From positions 310,001 to 374,000 of the forward strand of contig NZ_SOZH01000003.1 in NCBI RefSeq assembly GCF_004519295.1: a stretch of 64,000 nt of DNA, read 5' to 3'. Source of the stretch: Cellulosimicrobium funkei. Lineage in GTDB: Bacteria; Actinomycetota; Actinomycetes; Actinomycetales; Cellulomonadaceae. The position numbers and the translations under genes are program-made. This document shows, one piece after another, positions 49,859 through 59,556 of this stretch (positions within the stretch are counted from its first letter, which is position 1; every line of letters begins with the position of its first letter). The notes beneath the pieces were generated by a model. That model saw only the letters and a program-made list of their open reading frames with translations, had not been told where the DNA came from and did not search any database.

Positions 49859-50437
49859 TCAGGGCTGACCGGCCGCCGCCTCCTCGGCCTTGCGCGCGGC
49901 ACCGGCCTCGGTGCGCGCACCCTCGGTGGACAGGTCGCCGCCCGTCGACTCGAGGTGCGCGCGGACGAACCAGTGGAAGAGCTCGAGGTCGTGCAGGTGT
50001 CCGATGAGCAGGTCGTTCGTGACGTCGTCGAGCTCCTCGGTCGCGGCCGCTGCCTCGCGGTGGGCCGTGATGACGCCGACGTACACCTCGTCGAGGGCGC
50101 CGAGGTGCGCGATCGTCGAGGCGCGGCCCAGGGAGTAGTCCTCCCAGGTGCGGGCGGCGACGAGCGCGCCGGGCGTGCCCTGCGGGGAGACGCCGAGGGT
50201 CGCGATGCGCTCGGCGGTCGCGTCGACCATCGCGCGGACGGCGTCGACCTGGGGGTCGATCATCTCGTGGACCGCGATGAAGTGCGGGCCGACGACGTTC
50301 CAGTGGATGTGCTTGAGCGTGAGCTGCAGGTCGTTGAGCGCGTGCAGCCGCTCCTGGAGGATCCCGGCGACCTGGGCCCCTTCCTCAGGGGTGAGCGACG
50401 GGACCGTGTACTTCGGCAGGTCGGAACGAGCAGCCAT
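49859..50437 (-). CDS. dps: Dps family DNA-binding ferritin-like protein
   Basis: 192-aa ferritin-like protein. LKHIHWNVVGPHFIAVHEMI (~42-61) carries the ferroxidase His residues and the Asp/Glu pair follows in IDPQVDAVRAMVDATAERI; this inter-subunit iron site is typical of Dps. Dps 12-mers oxidise Fe(II) with H2O2, store iron and protect DNA under stress. The C-terminal tail (~170-192) is rich in Ala, Glu and Lys. The ATG at 50437 has GGAGG upstream. A strong terminator follows, so it is monocistronic. Confidence 0.92.
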   Translation of the reverse strand: MAARSDLPKYTVPSLTPEEGAQVAGILQERLHALNDLQLTLKHIHWNVVGPHFIAVHEMIDPQVDAVRAMVDATAERIATLGVSPQGTPGALVAARTWEDYSLGRASTIAHLGALDEVYVGVITAHREAAAATEELDDVTNDLLIGHLHDLELFHWFVRAHLESTGGDLSTEGARTEAGAARKAEEAAAGQP

Positions 50438-50548
50438 GGGTTGCCTCCTCGGGGTCGGTGACGCGCGCCGGGACGGCGGCGGGACGACGGCGCGGGTGCC
50501 GTCTGCGTCCATCGTGGTGCCGAGGCGCGGTCCTCGCAGGACGAGTGC

Positions 50549-51103
50549 TCAGTCCCGCGGCCGCACGAGCAGGACGACGCCGAGCACGGCGAGGCCGCCG
50601 AGCGCCGCCGCGACCGCGGACGAGACGTCGGCCAGCGCGACCGACCGCACGGCGAGCGCGACGACGAGCATCGCGGATTGGAGCACGACGACGCGGCGCA
50701 GGTCGGGTGCGAGGGCGCGCAGCTCGGCACGCGCTCCGGGCGGTACGTGATCGCTCCACCACGCGGCGCGGAGCACGAGGTGCCCGAGCGGGAGGAGGGC
50801 GAAGACGGCGGGGTCGAAGGGCGCGGTGCCGTCCACGAGGAGCACGACGCCGCCGACGAGGAAGAGGAGGTGGGGCACGGGCGGGGCGGGGAGGTACGCG
50901 GTGACGATGCCGAGGCCGAGGGCGACGCCCCACACGAAGGACGGGGCGAGCCCGGTCGTCTGGAGGGCGGCGGCCCCGAACCCGGTCGCGAGGAGGAGCA
51001 GGGCGGCGCGCGCCGTCCACGCGGGGAATGTGGGGCCCGTCTCGACGACGAGCCGGGGCGGCGGCCCGGGGGTGACGGTCTCGCGGCGTGCGGGCATCCT
51101 CAT
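50549..51103 (-). CDS. Small polytopic membrane protein (MoxR operon)
   Basis: 184-aa protein with about five to six hydrophobic segments (AALLLLATGFGAAALQT, VWGVALGLGIVTAYLPA, LLFLVGGVVLLVDG, FALLPLGHLVLRAAWW, and a C-terminal pair). No recognised family. It is the last gene of the six-gene MoxR operon and overlaps the DUF58 gene by four bases (ATGA); an in-frame second ATG at 51097 exists. Confidence 0.75.
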   Translation of the reverse strand: MRMPARRETVTPGPPPRLVVETGPTFPAWTARAALLLLATGFGAAALQTTGLAPSFVWGVALGLGIVTAYLPAPPVPHLLFLVGGVVLLVDGTAPFDPAVFALLPLGHLVLRAAWWSDHVPPGARAELRALAPDLRRVVVLQSAMLVVALAVRSVALADVSSAVAAALGGLAVLGVVLLVRPRD

Positions 51104-52445
51104 GGCCGACCGCCCGGGGTCGCGCCCGCGGGGTGCCGGTCGAGGCGTCGTGCCGCGAGCTCGAGCGCGCCGCGGGCGCCGTCGGCGTCGGGGGTGCCGT
51201 CGTACCAGCGGACGACGGTGACGCCCCGGCGGCGCAGCTCGTGGATGCGGGCCTCGCGCTCGTGGTGGGTGATGCGCCAGGCGACGGCGACGTGCTCGTC
51301 GACGTCGGCGACGCTGACGGGCGGGAGGACGTCGACGACGACGACCACGTGGCCCGTGTCGTGCCACTGGTGGGCGAGGCGGGGCGCCTCGTCGTCGAGG
51401 AGGGTGGAGAAGAGGTAGACGGCGGCGCCGGCCGGGACCTGGGGCGGTCGGTGGCGCGCGGTGGGGTCGCCGACGGGCCGGGCCAGGGCGAGCCCGTGGA
51501 GGATGCGGCGCAGGTGGCGCCGTCCGCCGCCGGGGCGGACGGGCCGGGCGAGGCGACCGAGGTCGTCCAGGGCGACGCGGTCGCCGTCGGCGAGGACGGC
51601 GTGCGCGACGGACGCGGCGGCGTGCCGCGCCAGGTCGAGGGACGTGGGCTCGTCGGGGCGCTGCTCGCCGACACCGTTCCAGGTGGCGAGGTCGGGGGCG
51701 ACGTCGTCCCGGGAGTCGACGACGAGGACGACGGTGGCCTCGGCGGTGCCGTAGGTGCGGCGGACGTGCAGGGTGTCGAGGTCGGGTGCGCGACGGGCCG
51801 TGGCGTGCCAGTCGATGCGGCGCAGACGGTCACCGGGGCGGTACGCGTCGACGTCGCGGAGCTCGGTGCCGTCTCCGGGCCGGCGGGAGGTGCGGGGACC
51901 GGAGAGCCCGCGCAGGCGGGAGGACAGGGGCGTGCGGCCGAGCGGCGTGGCGCGGGGCAGCACGAGGCGCCGCGGCCCGGCGGCGACGTGCGGAGGCTGC
52001 TCCTCGACGCCGTCGGGCCCGTAGGCGGCGAGGTCGACGCGCAGGGTGTCGGTCGGGCCGGTGCGGACCGACGGGGCGTGCCAGGCGAGGTCGCGCGAGC
52101 CGCGGGTGACGTCGACGAGGCGTTCGGTGACGAGGCCGCCGGGGGCGACGCCGCGCAGGCGCAGCAGCTCGACGCCCGGAGGGACGTGGGCGTGCGTGCG
52201 CGCGGTGACGGTCCCGGGAGCCGCGGCGGGGTCGAGGGCGACGCGGAGCGTGACGGGCCCTCGCGGCCGGTGGGTCCAGCCCCAGACCGCGGCGAGGAGG
52301 GGCGCGACGCCGAGGAGCGCCACGTCGGGTCGGCGCACGAGGACGCCGAGCGCGAGGAGCGTGGTGCCCAGGAGGAGGCCGGCACCGAGGTGGACGGTGG
52401 TGCGCCAGGGCGGCGGCGCGTCGGGGTCCGGCGTCCCGGGGGCGG

Positions 52446-52449
<4 letters not shown>
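51100..52449 (-). CDS. DUF58 domain-containing protein
   Basis: 449-aa protein with two N-terminal hydrophobic helices (~20-60), a beta-rich middle, and the DUF58 motif RPGDRLRRIDWHATARR (~235), which defines the family. The C-terminal part has the vWA-like opening EATVVLVVDSRDD with a DxS-type metal site. DUF58 proteins accompany MoxR ATPases and are thought to be client or adaptor proteins in cofactor insertion or envelope stress. It overlaps both neighbours by four bases. Confidence 0.88.
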
Positions 52450-53440
<991 letters not shown>

Positions 53441-53444
<4 letters not shown>

Positions 53445-53938
53445 CGGGGTGTCCCTTCGTCGGGGCGGTCCGGGGTGGTGGGGAGGCGGTCGAGGGCGGT
53501 GAGCCAGGCGCGCAGCTCGGCGGGGGTGGGGAGGCGTCCGGTGGTGGTGAGGTCATGGGTGGTGCGGGCGACGCGGGGGCCGAGGAGGCGGGCGATGTCG
53601 GGTGCTGCCGTGGGGTCGTGGAGGGGTCCGGTGCCGTGGCGGTGGAGGGTCTGGTCGGTGAGGTGGCGCATGCGGCGTGCTGCGGAGGGGGTGACGCGTC
53701 CGTCGCGTCCGAGGACGGACCAGCCGAGGTCGGAGACGTCGCGTCGGTTGCCGTCGCGTCGGAGGGTGGGGAGGTGGGGCCAGACGGTGTCGCCGGCGTA
53801 GCCGGTGCGGTGTCGGAGCAGGGTGGCGGCGATGCCGAGGGCGGTGAGGAGGATGCCGAGCCCGGCGACGATGGCGGCGGTGCGCAGGGTGGTCCGGTCG
53901 GTGGGTCGGAGGCGGGCCCAGCGTGCGCGGGGGGTCAC
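53441..53938 (-). CDS. Hypothetical membrane-anchored protein (MoxR operon)
   Basis: 165-aa protein with one transmembrane helix (~19-41, TLRTAAIVAGLGILLTALGI) and a Thr/Arg/His/Pro-rich soluble part. No known family recognised. It lies between the DUF4129 and MoxR genes with 4-base overlaps on both sides; start GTG at 53938. Base use is extreme: the plus strand is very G-rich and the coding strand C-rich. Confidence 0.7.
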
Positions 53939-54702
53939 GGTCGTGCTCGGTGGTCGGTGGGGGCGGCGGTGTCGGGTGGGGCGCCGAGGTCCGTCGCGAT
54001 GCGGGTGAGGGCGTGGCGGGCGGCGTCGAGGTCGGTGGTGCCGAGGGGGTTCTCGCCGAAGCGTGCGCGGTGGTAGAGGCGGCGCAGGGTGGCGACGGCG
54101 TGGGGGTCGGCCGGTGTGCTGGTGAGGACGGCGGTGGTGAACTCGGTGGGGGTCTGGGCGGGGTCGCGTCGGGTGCCGGCGCGGGCGGCGGCGTGCTCAA
54201 GGGCGACCCAGGCGGCGACGACGGCGTCGTGGGGGTCGGCGTCGGGGGTTCGCAGGTGGGCGCGGACGCGGTGGACGGCGTCGCGGAGCTCGGGGACGAC
54301 CTGGTCCTGCGCAAGGAGCGCGGTGTCGCCGGGTGGGGCGAGGAGGAGGTCGCGGTGGCGTCGTCGGGCGAGGAGCCGTGGGAGGTGGCGGCGGGCGAGG
54401 ACGACGAGGACCACGAGGACGACGGCGCCGAGGAACCACAGGAGGTAGGCGTCGAAGGACATGCCGGTCGCGTCGAGGGCGGTCTCGAGCTCTTGCGGTG
54501 CGGTGGGTGCTTCCTGGGGCACGTTCTCGGGCGGCGGGCCGGTGGGGTCGCGGGCGAGGTCGCTGAGCCAGGTGGGTGCCTCCCAGCTCCAGGGGGCGCT
54601 GGTCGCGGCGGCGAGGACGGCCGCGAGCGCCAGTGCGGTGACGGCGGTGAAGCGGGCCGGGCCGGGCCGGCGGTGGTCGTGGTCCCCCTGCGTCGTGGTC
54701 AT
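53935..54702 (-). CDS. DUF4129 domain-containing membrane protein
   Basis: 255-aa protein with two hydrophobic helices (~18-38 and ~85-103). The C-terminal DUF4129 domain has DPHDAVVAAWVALEHAAARA, the family's conserved helix, and LTSTPADPHAVATLRRLYHR ARF-type final motif. DUF4129 proteins are usual partners in MoxR operons, sometimes fused to transglutaminases. Overlaps the DUF3866 gene and the next gene by four bases each. Confidence 0.82.
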   Translation of the reverse strand: MTTTQGDHDHRRPGPARFTAVTALALAAVLAAATSAPWSWEAPTWLSDLARDPTGPPPENVPQEAPTAPQELETALDATGMSFDAYLLWFLGAVVLVVLVVLARRHLPRLLARRRHRDLLLAPPGDTALLAQDQVVPELRDAVHRVRAHLRTPDADPHDAVVAAWVALEHAAARAGTRRDPAQTPTEFTTAVLTSTPADPHAVATLRRLYHRARFGENPLGTTDLDAARHALTRIATDLGAPPDTAAPTDHRARP

Positions 54703-55868
54703 GCGGGTCTGAGGGACTCGGCGTGGGCGCCGGCGACGGCGGCGGTGAGGAAGGCGGCGGGGTCGGTGTCGAGTCCGCGGCCCATGGTGGACAGGCGGAC
54801 GGGGGTGTCGTGCAGGGCGTGGAGGAGGTCGGGTCCGGCGGGGACGTGGACGGGGTGGTGGCGGCCGGTGGGGGCGGCGAGGGTGTGGGTCTGGTGGGTG
54901 ATGCGGGCGGTGAGGTCGGGGCCCCAGCCGGGGAGGTTCTCGATGTCGGGGGTGGGGACGGGCAGGGGGAGGTCGCTGGGGGCGAGGGCGACGCGGCCGT
55001 AGGCGGTGAGGGAGTGGTGGGAGATGCCGAGGTGGCGGTCGCGGGGGTCGGCGCCGGAGACGCGCAGGGAGGCGACGGGTCGGCCGCGGAGGGTGGCGAC
55101 GGCGTTGAGGGCTTCGCCGGCGGCGACGCCGGAGAAGCCCCAGCGGGTGCCGGTGCCGAGGTTGCCGGGTCCTTGGGCGACGACGACGAGGTCGGCGCCG
55201 GTGACGTGGTGGGCGGCGAGGAGGCCGGTGTGGACGGTGACGGCTTCGAGGTCGCCGCCGAAGGCTTGGCCGACGGTGATGCAGGTGTCGATCCAGCCGG
55301 TGTCGCGCAGGGTGGCGATGGTGCGGGAGAACGCGGCGGGCAGGGCGCCGCCGTCGGTCATGACGTAGGCGATGCGGGGGGTGGGGCGGCCTGCGAGCGC
55401 CGCGGCGTGGCGGGCGCCGGCGACGATGGCGGGCAGGGCGGAGTGGAGGTCGGCGACGACGACGGGGGTGTGGGCGAGGTCGTCGGCGTCGCGCAGGGTG
55501 TCGTGGTGGGGGGACTCCTGCTCGTCGACGCCGAGGACGAGGGCTTGCAGGGGGGTGTAGCGGGCCTTGACGAGGTGGCCGGGGCCGGGTGTGGGGTCGG
55601 GCGGGAGGGGGGTGGCGGGCTGGGCGGGGCCGACGACGAGGGCGTAGCCGCCGGTGCCGAGGCCGCGGGCGAGGGCGGAGACGTTGAGGAGGACGTGGTC
55701 GCCGGGGTGGGGGGTGCCGACGAGCTGGGTGTAGGCGAGGGCGCGCACGGTGGCGTGGGGGTCGTCGGGCCGTCCGGGCAGGGGTGTGTGGAGCTTGACG
55801 TTGAGCTCTTGGGCTCCGGTCCAGGCCTTCGCGTGCGACACCACGGTCGCGGTCCGCCACGTGATCAC
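54699..55868 (-). CDS. DUF3866 family protein
   Basis: 389-aa protein of the actinobacterial DUF3866 family. VRALAYTQLVGTPHPGDHVL, VVADLHSALPAIVAGARHAA, RIAYVMTDGGALPAAFSRTI and VVVAQGPGNLGTGTRWGFSG are its recognisable blocks; no enzyme activity is known. In many actinobacteria it sits next to pafBC, as here, where it is divergent from pafB. In this genome it also heads the MoxR operon: its stop overlaps the DUF4129 start (ATGA). I place the start at GTG 55868, seven bases after TAGGGT; the longer GTG at 55877 would lie before the predicted transcript start. Confidence 0.82.
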   Translation of the reverse strand: MITWRTATVVSHAKAWTGAQELNVKLHTPLPGRPDDPHATVRALAYTQLVGTPHPGDHVLLNVSALARGLGTGGYALVVGPAQPATPLPPDPTPGPGHLVKARYTPLQALVLGVDEQESPHHDTLRDADDLAHTPVVVADLHSALPAIVAGARHAAALAGRPTPRIAYVMTDGGALPAAFSRTIATLRDTGWIDTCITVGQAFGGDLEAVTVHTGLLAAHHVTGADLVVVAQGPGNLGTGTRWGFSGVAAGEALNAVATLRGRPVASLRVSGADPRDRHLGISHHSLTAYGRVALAPSDLPLPVPTPDIENLPGWGPDLTARITHQTHTLAAPTGRHHPVHVPAGPDLLHALHDTPVRLSTMGRGLDTDPAAFLTAAVAGAHAESLRPA

Positions 55869-55875
55869 GCGGCAC

Positions 55876-55881
55876 ACCCTA
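55876..55881 (-). promoter_or_regulatory. -10 box TAGGGT, leaderless DUF3866/MoxR operon
   Basis: TAGGGT on the minus strand ends seven bases before the GTG at 55868. It is only nine bases from the opposing pafB -10 box. Confidence 0.65.
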
Positions 55882-55890
55882 TCGACCGAC

Positions 55891-55896
55891 TAGCGT
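55891..55896 (+). promoter_or_regulatory. -10 box TAGCGT, leaderless pafB
   Basis: TAGCGT ends seven bases before the ATG at 55904; no ribosome-binding site. The two divergent -10 boxes occupy a 21-bp window. Confidence 0.65.
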
Positions 55897-55903
55897 GGTG
55901 CCG

Positions 55904-56977
55904 ATGTCCGAGCCCACTGCTGCCTCCGCGCCCTCCGTCGCGTCGTCGTCGGGGGGTTCGTCGACGAACCCTGCGGCGCGTCTGCTGAACCTGGTGATCG
56001 CTTTGGTGAACACGAACGCGTCGATGACGAAGCAGCAGATCCGGTCGAGCGTGGCGGGGTACGGGGACGCCCCCTCGCCCGACGCGTTCGAACGGATGTT
56101 CGAGCGGGACAAGGACACGTTGCGCGACCTCGGTATCCCGATCGTCACGGTGGACGCGGGCGGGCACGCGGACGATGTCGGGTACCGGATCGACCAGGAC
56201 GCGTACGCGCTACCTGCGGTGGACCTGACGCCGGCGGAGCTGGGTGTGCTGGCGCTGGCGGCGCAGTTCTGGCAGGACAAGACGCTGCGGACGGACATCT
56301 CCCGGGCGCTGACGAAGCTGCGGGCGGCCGGGGCGGGGGAGACCGCGATGGACGTCGTGGCGGGTCTGGCGCCGCGGGTGCGGGCGGTGGGGGACGCGTA
56401 CGCGACGCTCATGGACGCGATCTCGGCGCGGCGCGTGGTGTCGTTCACGTACCGGGCGGCGAGCACGGGCGAGGTGCGGCCACGCCGGGTGCAGCCGTGG
56501 CGCATCGCGGCACGCCGCGGCGGCTGGTACCTGGTGGGCCTGGACCTGGACCGGGGCGCGCCGCGGTCCTACCGGCTGAGCCGGGTGGAGGGCCGGGTGC
56601 GGGCGTCGGGGCCGCGCGACGCGTTCGAGGTGCCGGCGCACGTGGACGTGGACGCGGCGCTGGGCACGCGCGACGCGGGCGGGCTGGCGCGCCTCGCGGT
56701 GGTGCCCGAGCGTGCGGGGGCGCTGCGGGCGCGCGGCACGGTCGTGGGCTCGGTGCCCGACGCGCGCGCGGGCGACGGCGCGGGCCGCGACGTGCTCGAG
56801 GTGGCGTACGACGTGCGGTACGCCATGGCGGACGAGGTCGTGGGGTACGGGGACGCGGTGCTGGTGCTGGGCCCGCCGGACCTGCGCGAGGCGGTCGTGC
56901 GGCGGCTGCGCGACGCGGCGGGACTGGCGACGGGCCCGGCCGACGGCGCCGGACAGGCGGAGGTGGAGCGTGGCTGA
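55904..56977 (+). CDS. pafB: WYL domain regulator PafB
   Basis: 357-aa regulator. After a Ser/Ala-rich tail, residues ~22-100 are a winged HTH (NLVIALVNTNASMTKQQIRS, MFERDKDTLRDLGIPIVTVD). The WYL domain follows (FTYRAASTGEVRPRRVQPWR, GGWYLVGLDLDRGAPRSYRL). PafB works with PafC as an activator of the RecA-independent DNA damage response in mycobacteria. pafC follows with an 8-base overlap. The usual neighbours pup, prcBA and pafA are not in this window. The start is set by the leaderless promoter; a GTG at 55895 is less likely. Confidence 0.9.
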   Translation: MSEPTAASAPSVASSSGGSSTNPAARLLNLVIALVNTNASMTKQQIRSSVAGYGDAPSPDAFERMFERDKDTLRDLGIPIVTVDAGGHADDVGYRIDQDAYALPAVDLTPAELGVLALAAQFWQDKTLRTDISRALTKLRAAGAGETAMDVVAGLAPRVRAVGDAYATLMDAISARRVVSFTYRAASTGEVRPRRVQPWRIAARRGGWYLVGLDLDRGAPRSYRLSRVEGRVRASGPRDAFEVPAHVDVDAALGTRDAGGLARLAVVPERAGALRARGTVVGSVPDARAGDGAGRDVLEVAYDVRYAMADEVVGYGDAVLVLGPPDLREAVVRRLRDAAGLATGPADGAGQAEVERG

Positions 56978-57977
56978 GCGCGCGGACGACCGGCTGGTGC
57001 GCCTGCTGGGCATCGTGGCGTACCTCGACGGGGCGGGCCCGGTGCCGGTGGGCGAGCTCGCCCGGCACTTCGGCGTCAGCGAGCGCCAGGTCCTGGACGA
57101 CGTCGACGCCCTGTGGGTGTCGGGCACGCCCGGGTACTGGCCCGACGACCTCATCGACTTCGACGCGGACTCGATCGAGCGCGGCGTGGTGCGCCTCACC
57201 GAGGCCCGCGGCATGACCCGTCCGCTGCGGCTCGGCACACGCGAGGCGGTCGCGCTCATCGCGGCGCTGCGCGCGATGCGCGAGACGGCGGCGGTGCAGG
57301 CCGATCCGGAGCGGGCGGGCGTCGTGGAGTCGGTGCTGCGCAAGCTGACCGACGCGACCGGGGAGGCCGCGGCGGCGCTCGACGTGCAGCTCGCACCCGA
57401 GGGCGACCCGCGCGTGGTCGCGGCGATCACGAGCGCGCTCGTCGCGGGCCACCGGCTGCGCATCCGGTACGTCACCGCGGCGGACGAGGAGTCCGAGCGC
57501 GAGGTCGACCCCGTGTCCCTGCACACGCAGGACGAGCACGCGTACCTGCTCGCGTGGTGCCACCGCGCCCAGGGGCGGCGCACGTTCCGCGTCGACCGCA
57601 TCCTCGCCGCGACCGAGCTCGACCAGGCCGTCGAGGGGCACGACGTCGATCCCGACGTGGACTTCACGCCCACCGGCGACGCGCCCCTCGCGACCATCAC
57701 GTTCGCCAGCCCCGCGCGCGCCGTGGCCGAGCAGGTCCCCGTGGAGGCGGTGCGCAACCTGCCGGACGGCGCGTTCGAGGTGCGGCTGCGCGTCACCAAC
57801 CCGGTGTGGCTGCGCCAGCTCCTCACCGAGCGCGCCCGCCACGTCCTGGCCGTCGAGCCGGCCGCCGTCGCGCAGGACGTGCGCGAGGCCGCGAGCGCCG
57901 CCCTGGCCGCGTACGCGCACCTGCCCGCCGACGTCCCGGGTGGCGACCCGTCGGGCGACGACCGCGCCGCTGGTTAG
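56970..57977 (+). CDS. pafC: WYL domain regulator PafC
   Basis: 335-aa partner of PafB. N-terminal HTH: RLVRLLGIVAYLDGAGPVPV, ELARHFGVSERQVLDDVDAL. WYL part: LRIRYVTAADEESEREVDPV, then EHAYLLAWCHRAQGRRTFRV. The C-terminal WCX extension (~240-335) binds nucleic acid in relatives. Start GTG at 56970 is within the pafB gene and has GGAGGTGGA before it. The TAG stop at 57975 doubles as the first three bases of the next gene's -10 box. Confidence 0.9.
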   Translation: MAERADDRLVRLLGIVAYLDGAGPVPVGELARHFGVSERQVLDDVDALWVSGTPGYWPDDLIDFDADSIERGVVRLTEARGMTRPLRLGTREAVALIAALRAMRETAAVQADPERAGVVESVLRKLTDATGEAAAALDVQLAPEGDPRVVAAITSALVAGHRLRIRYVTAADEESEREVDPVSLHTQDEHAYLLAWCHRAQGRRTFRVDRILAATELDQAVEGHDVDPDVDFTPTGDAPLATITFASPARAVAEQVPVEAVRNLPDGAFEVRLRVTNPVWLRQLLTERARHVLAVEPAAVAQDVREAASAALAAYAHLPADVPGGDPSGDDRAAG

Positions 57978-57980
57978 GGT
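57975..57980 (+). promoter_or_regulatory. -10 box TAGGGT overlapping the pafC stop
   Basis: TAGGGT ends seven bases before the ATG at 57988. Its first three bases are the pafC stop codon, so promoter and coding signals overlap. Confidence 0.6.
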
Positions 57981-57987
57981 GGGCGGC

Positions 57988-58314
57988 ATGTGGTTCTGGG
58001 TCTGGACGCTGCTCGTCGTGGGCACGCTCGTGGGCGCGTTCTTCCTCGCGCGGCGCCTGTGGCGCTCCGTCAAGGGCCTGGGGCGTGAGCTGTCGCGCGC
58101 GTCGCAGGTCGCGGCGGACCTCGGTGCGCGGGCGGACGAGCTGGCGCGCGCCCAGCAGGAGGCGCAGCCCTCGACCGCGCCCACGCTGTTCGACGACCCG
58201 GTCGAGCTGCGCGCCCGGGTGGACGTGCTGCACGCGGACCGCGAGGAGCGGCGCGTGCAGCGGCGCCGCCGCGACGAGCAGGTGTGGTCCCGCTGGCGGC
58301 GGTTCAACGCCTGA
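57988..58314 (+). CDS. Membrane-anchored coiled-coil protein
   Basis: 108-aa protein with one N-terminal transmembrane helix (MWFWVWTLLVVGTLVGAFFL) and a charged helical remainder (RELSRASQVAADLGARADEL) predicted to be a coiled coil; the tail is Arg-rich. Function unknown. It lies between pafC and tatA, a conserved spot for a small protein of this kind in related actinobacteria (from memory). Leaderless start. Confidence 0.75.
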   Translation: MWFWVWTLLVVGTLVGAFFLARRLWRSVKGLGRELSRASQVAADLGARADELARAQQEAQPSTAPTLFDDPVELRARVDVLHADREERRVQRRRRDEQVWSRWRRFNA

Positions 58315-58377
58315 CGGGCACCCGTCGCGACCGTGCACGGCGCGCGGGCGACGCCTCGGGGCGCAAGGACCGTGACC

Positions 58378-58383
58378 TATGAT
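58378..58383 (+). promoter_or_regulatory. Possible second tatA promoter (TATGAT)
   Basis: TATGAT is close to the TATAAT consensus and lies 56 bases before tatA. No clear -35. It would give a leadered message in addition to the leaderless one. Confidence 0.35.
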
Positions 58384-58427
58384 GGCGCGAAGAGCAACGT
58401 CGCCCCTGGCCGCCCACGAGTAGGTAG

Positions 58428-58433
58428 TAGGTT
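58428..58433 (+). promoter_or_regulatory. -10 box TAGGTT, leaderless tatA
   Basis: TAGGTT ends six bases before the GTG at 58440; no ribosome-binding site. Confidence 0.6.
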
Positions 58434-58439
58434 CCCGCC

Positions 58440-58733
58440 GTGAACATCCTTCGTCACCCCGCGACGATCGTCGTCCTCATCCTCCTGGTCCTGCTGCTCT
58501 TCGGGTCGAAGCGGCTCCCCGACATGGCGCGCTCCGTCGGCCAGTCGCTGAAGATCTTCAAGAAGGAGGTCAAGGACCTGCGCGAGGACGACGACACGAC
58601 GACGACCACCACGCCGTCGGGCACCACCGCGACGACGAGCACCGGCACCACCACCGGCGCGACGGGCACGGGTGCGACGAGCGTGACGGGGGGCACGGCG
58701 TCGTCCACGCAGGACGACACCCCCAAGGCGTAG
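58440..58733 (+). CDS. tatA: Twin-arginine translocase subunit TatA
   Basis: 97-aa Tat pore-forming subunit. A single N-terminal helix ([20 protein letters not shown]) is followed by the [20 protein letters not shown] amphipathic helix with the conserved FG hinge. The C-terminal ~45 residues are nearly all Thr, Gly, Ser and Ala, a low-complexity tail. TatA oligomers form the passage for folded, cofactor-bearing proteins. It is followed by tatC three bases after the stop; tatB is not here. Confidence 0.92.
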   Translation: MNILRHPATIVVLILLVLLLFGSKRLPDMARSVGQSLKIFKKEVKDLREDDDTTTTTTPSGTTATTSTGTTTGATGTGATSVTGGTASSTQDDTPKA

Positions 58734-58736
58734 TCG

Positions 58737-59513
58737 GTGTCCCGCACTCCCCGTGACCCCGAGGGGCGCATGCCCCTGCGCGAGCATCTCGTCGAGATCC
58801 GCAAGCGCCTCTTCCTCGCCGCGATCGGCATCGTCCTGGGTGCCGTCGTCGGGTGGATCGTGTACGAGCCGGTGCTGCAGGCCCTGCAGCAGCCGCTCGT
58901 CGACGCAGCCGAGCGCCGCAACGTCCTGACGGGACTGAACTTCGAGGGCGTCGCCACGGCCATCGACATGAAGGTCAAGGTCTCCCTGTTCCTCGGCGTC
59001 CTGCTGTCGAGCCCGTGGTGGCTGTACCAGCTCTTCGCGTTCATCACGCCCGGCCTGACGTCCAAGGAGAAGCGGTACGCGTTCGGGTTCATCGGCGCCG
59101 CCGTCCCGCTGTTCCTCGCCGGCGTCGCGCTCGCGTGGGTCATGCTGCCGCGCGCGGTCGCGCTCCTCAACGAGTTCGTGCCCGACGGCAGCGCGAACCT
59201 CATCAACGCCCAGATGTACCTCGGGTTCGTCATGCGCCTCATGCTCGCGTTCGGCATCGCGTTCCTCGTGCCCGTGATCATGGTCGCGCTCAACACGATG
59301 GGCGTGGTGCGCGCCGCGACGTGGCTCGCCGGATGGCGCTGGGCCGTGCTCATCTCGTTCCTGTTCGCCGCGATCATGACGCCCACGCCCGACGTGCTCA
59401 CCATGTTCTGCGTCGCGCTGCCCATCTGCGCCCTGTACTTCCTCGCCTACGGGATCTCCGTCCTGCACGACCGGCGCGTCGACCAGCGCGACGCCGCACG
59501 GCTCGCCCTGTGA
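58737..59513 (+). CDS. tatC: Twin-arginine translocase subunit TatC
   Basis: 258-aa six-helix membrane protein, the Tat signal-peptide receptor. RMPLREHLVEIRKRLFLAAI is the N-terminal receptor motif; SSPWWLYQLFAFITPGLTSK EKR follows with the conserved Pro-containing loop; and MTPTPDVLTMFCVALPICAL ends the fifth helix. GTG start at 58737. It pairs with tatA and would serve the twin-arginine protein at 18595. Confidence 0.94.
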   Translation: MSRTPRDPEGRMPLREHLVEIRKRLFLAAIGIVLGAVVGWIVYEPVLQALQQPLVDAAERRNVLTGLNFEGVATAIDMKVKVSLFLGVLLSSPWWLYQLFAFITPGLTSKEKRYAFGFIGAAVPLFLAGVALAWVMLPRAVALLNEFVPDGSANLINAQMYLGFVMRLMLAFGIAFLVPVIMVALNTMGVVRAATWLAGWRWAVLISFLFAAIMTPTPDVLTMFCVALPICALYFLAYGISVLHDRRVDQRDAARLAL

Positions 59514-59527
59514 GCACCCCGCCCCGA

Positions 59528-59547
59528 CCGCGCCCCACCGGGCGCGG
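59528..59547 (+). terminator. Hairpin between tatC and the lipid kinase gene
   Basis: Eight-base arms CCGCGCCC / GGGCGCGG with loop CACC lie 15 bases after tatC and 10 bases before the next GTG; its right arm borders that gene's G-rich ribosome-binding region. It could end or modulate readthrough. Confidence 0.45.
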
Positions 59548-59556
59548 GGGCAGCGC

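Noticed and set aside
48574-50437. Prophage or integrative element
   Set aside because: No other phage, plasmid or conjugation genes and no tRNA target are seen; only a single recombinase-like gene.
55904-57977. A complete Pup-proteasome locus
   Set aside because: Only pafB and pafC are present; pup, prcA, prcB and pafA are not in the window.
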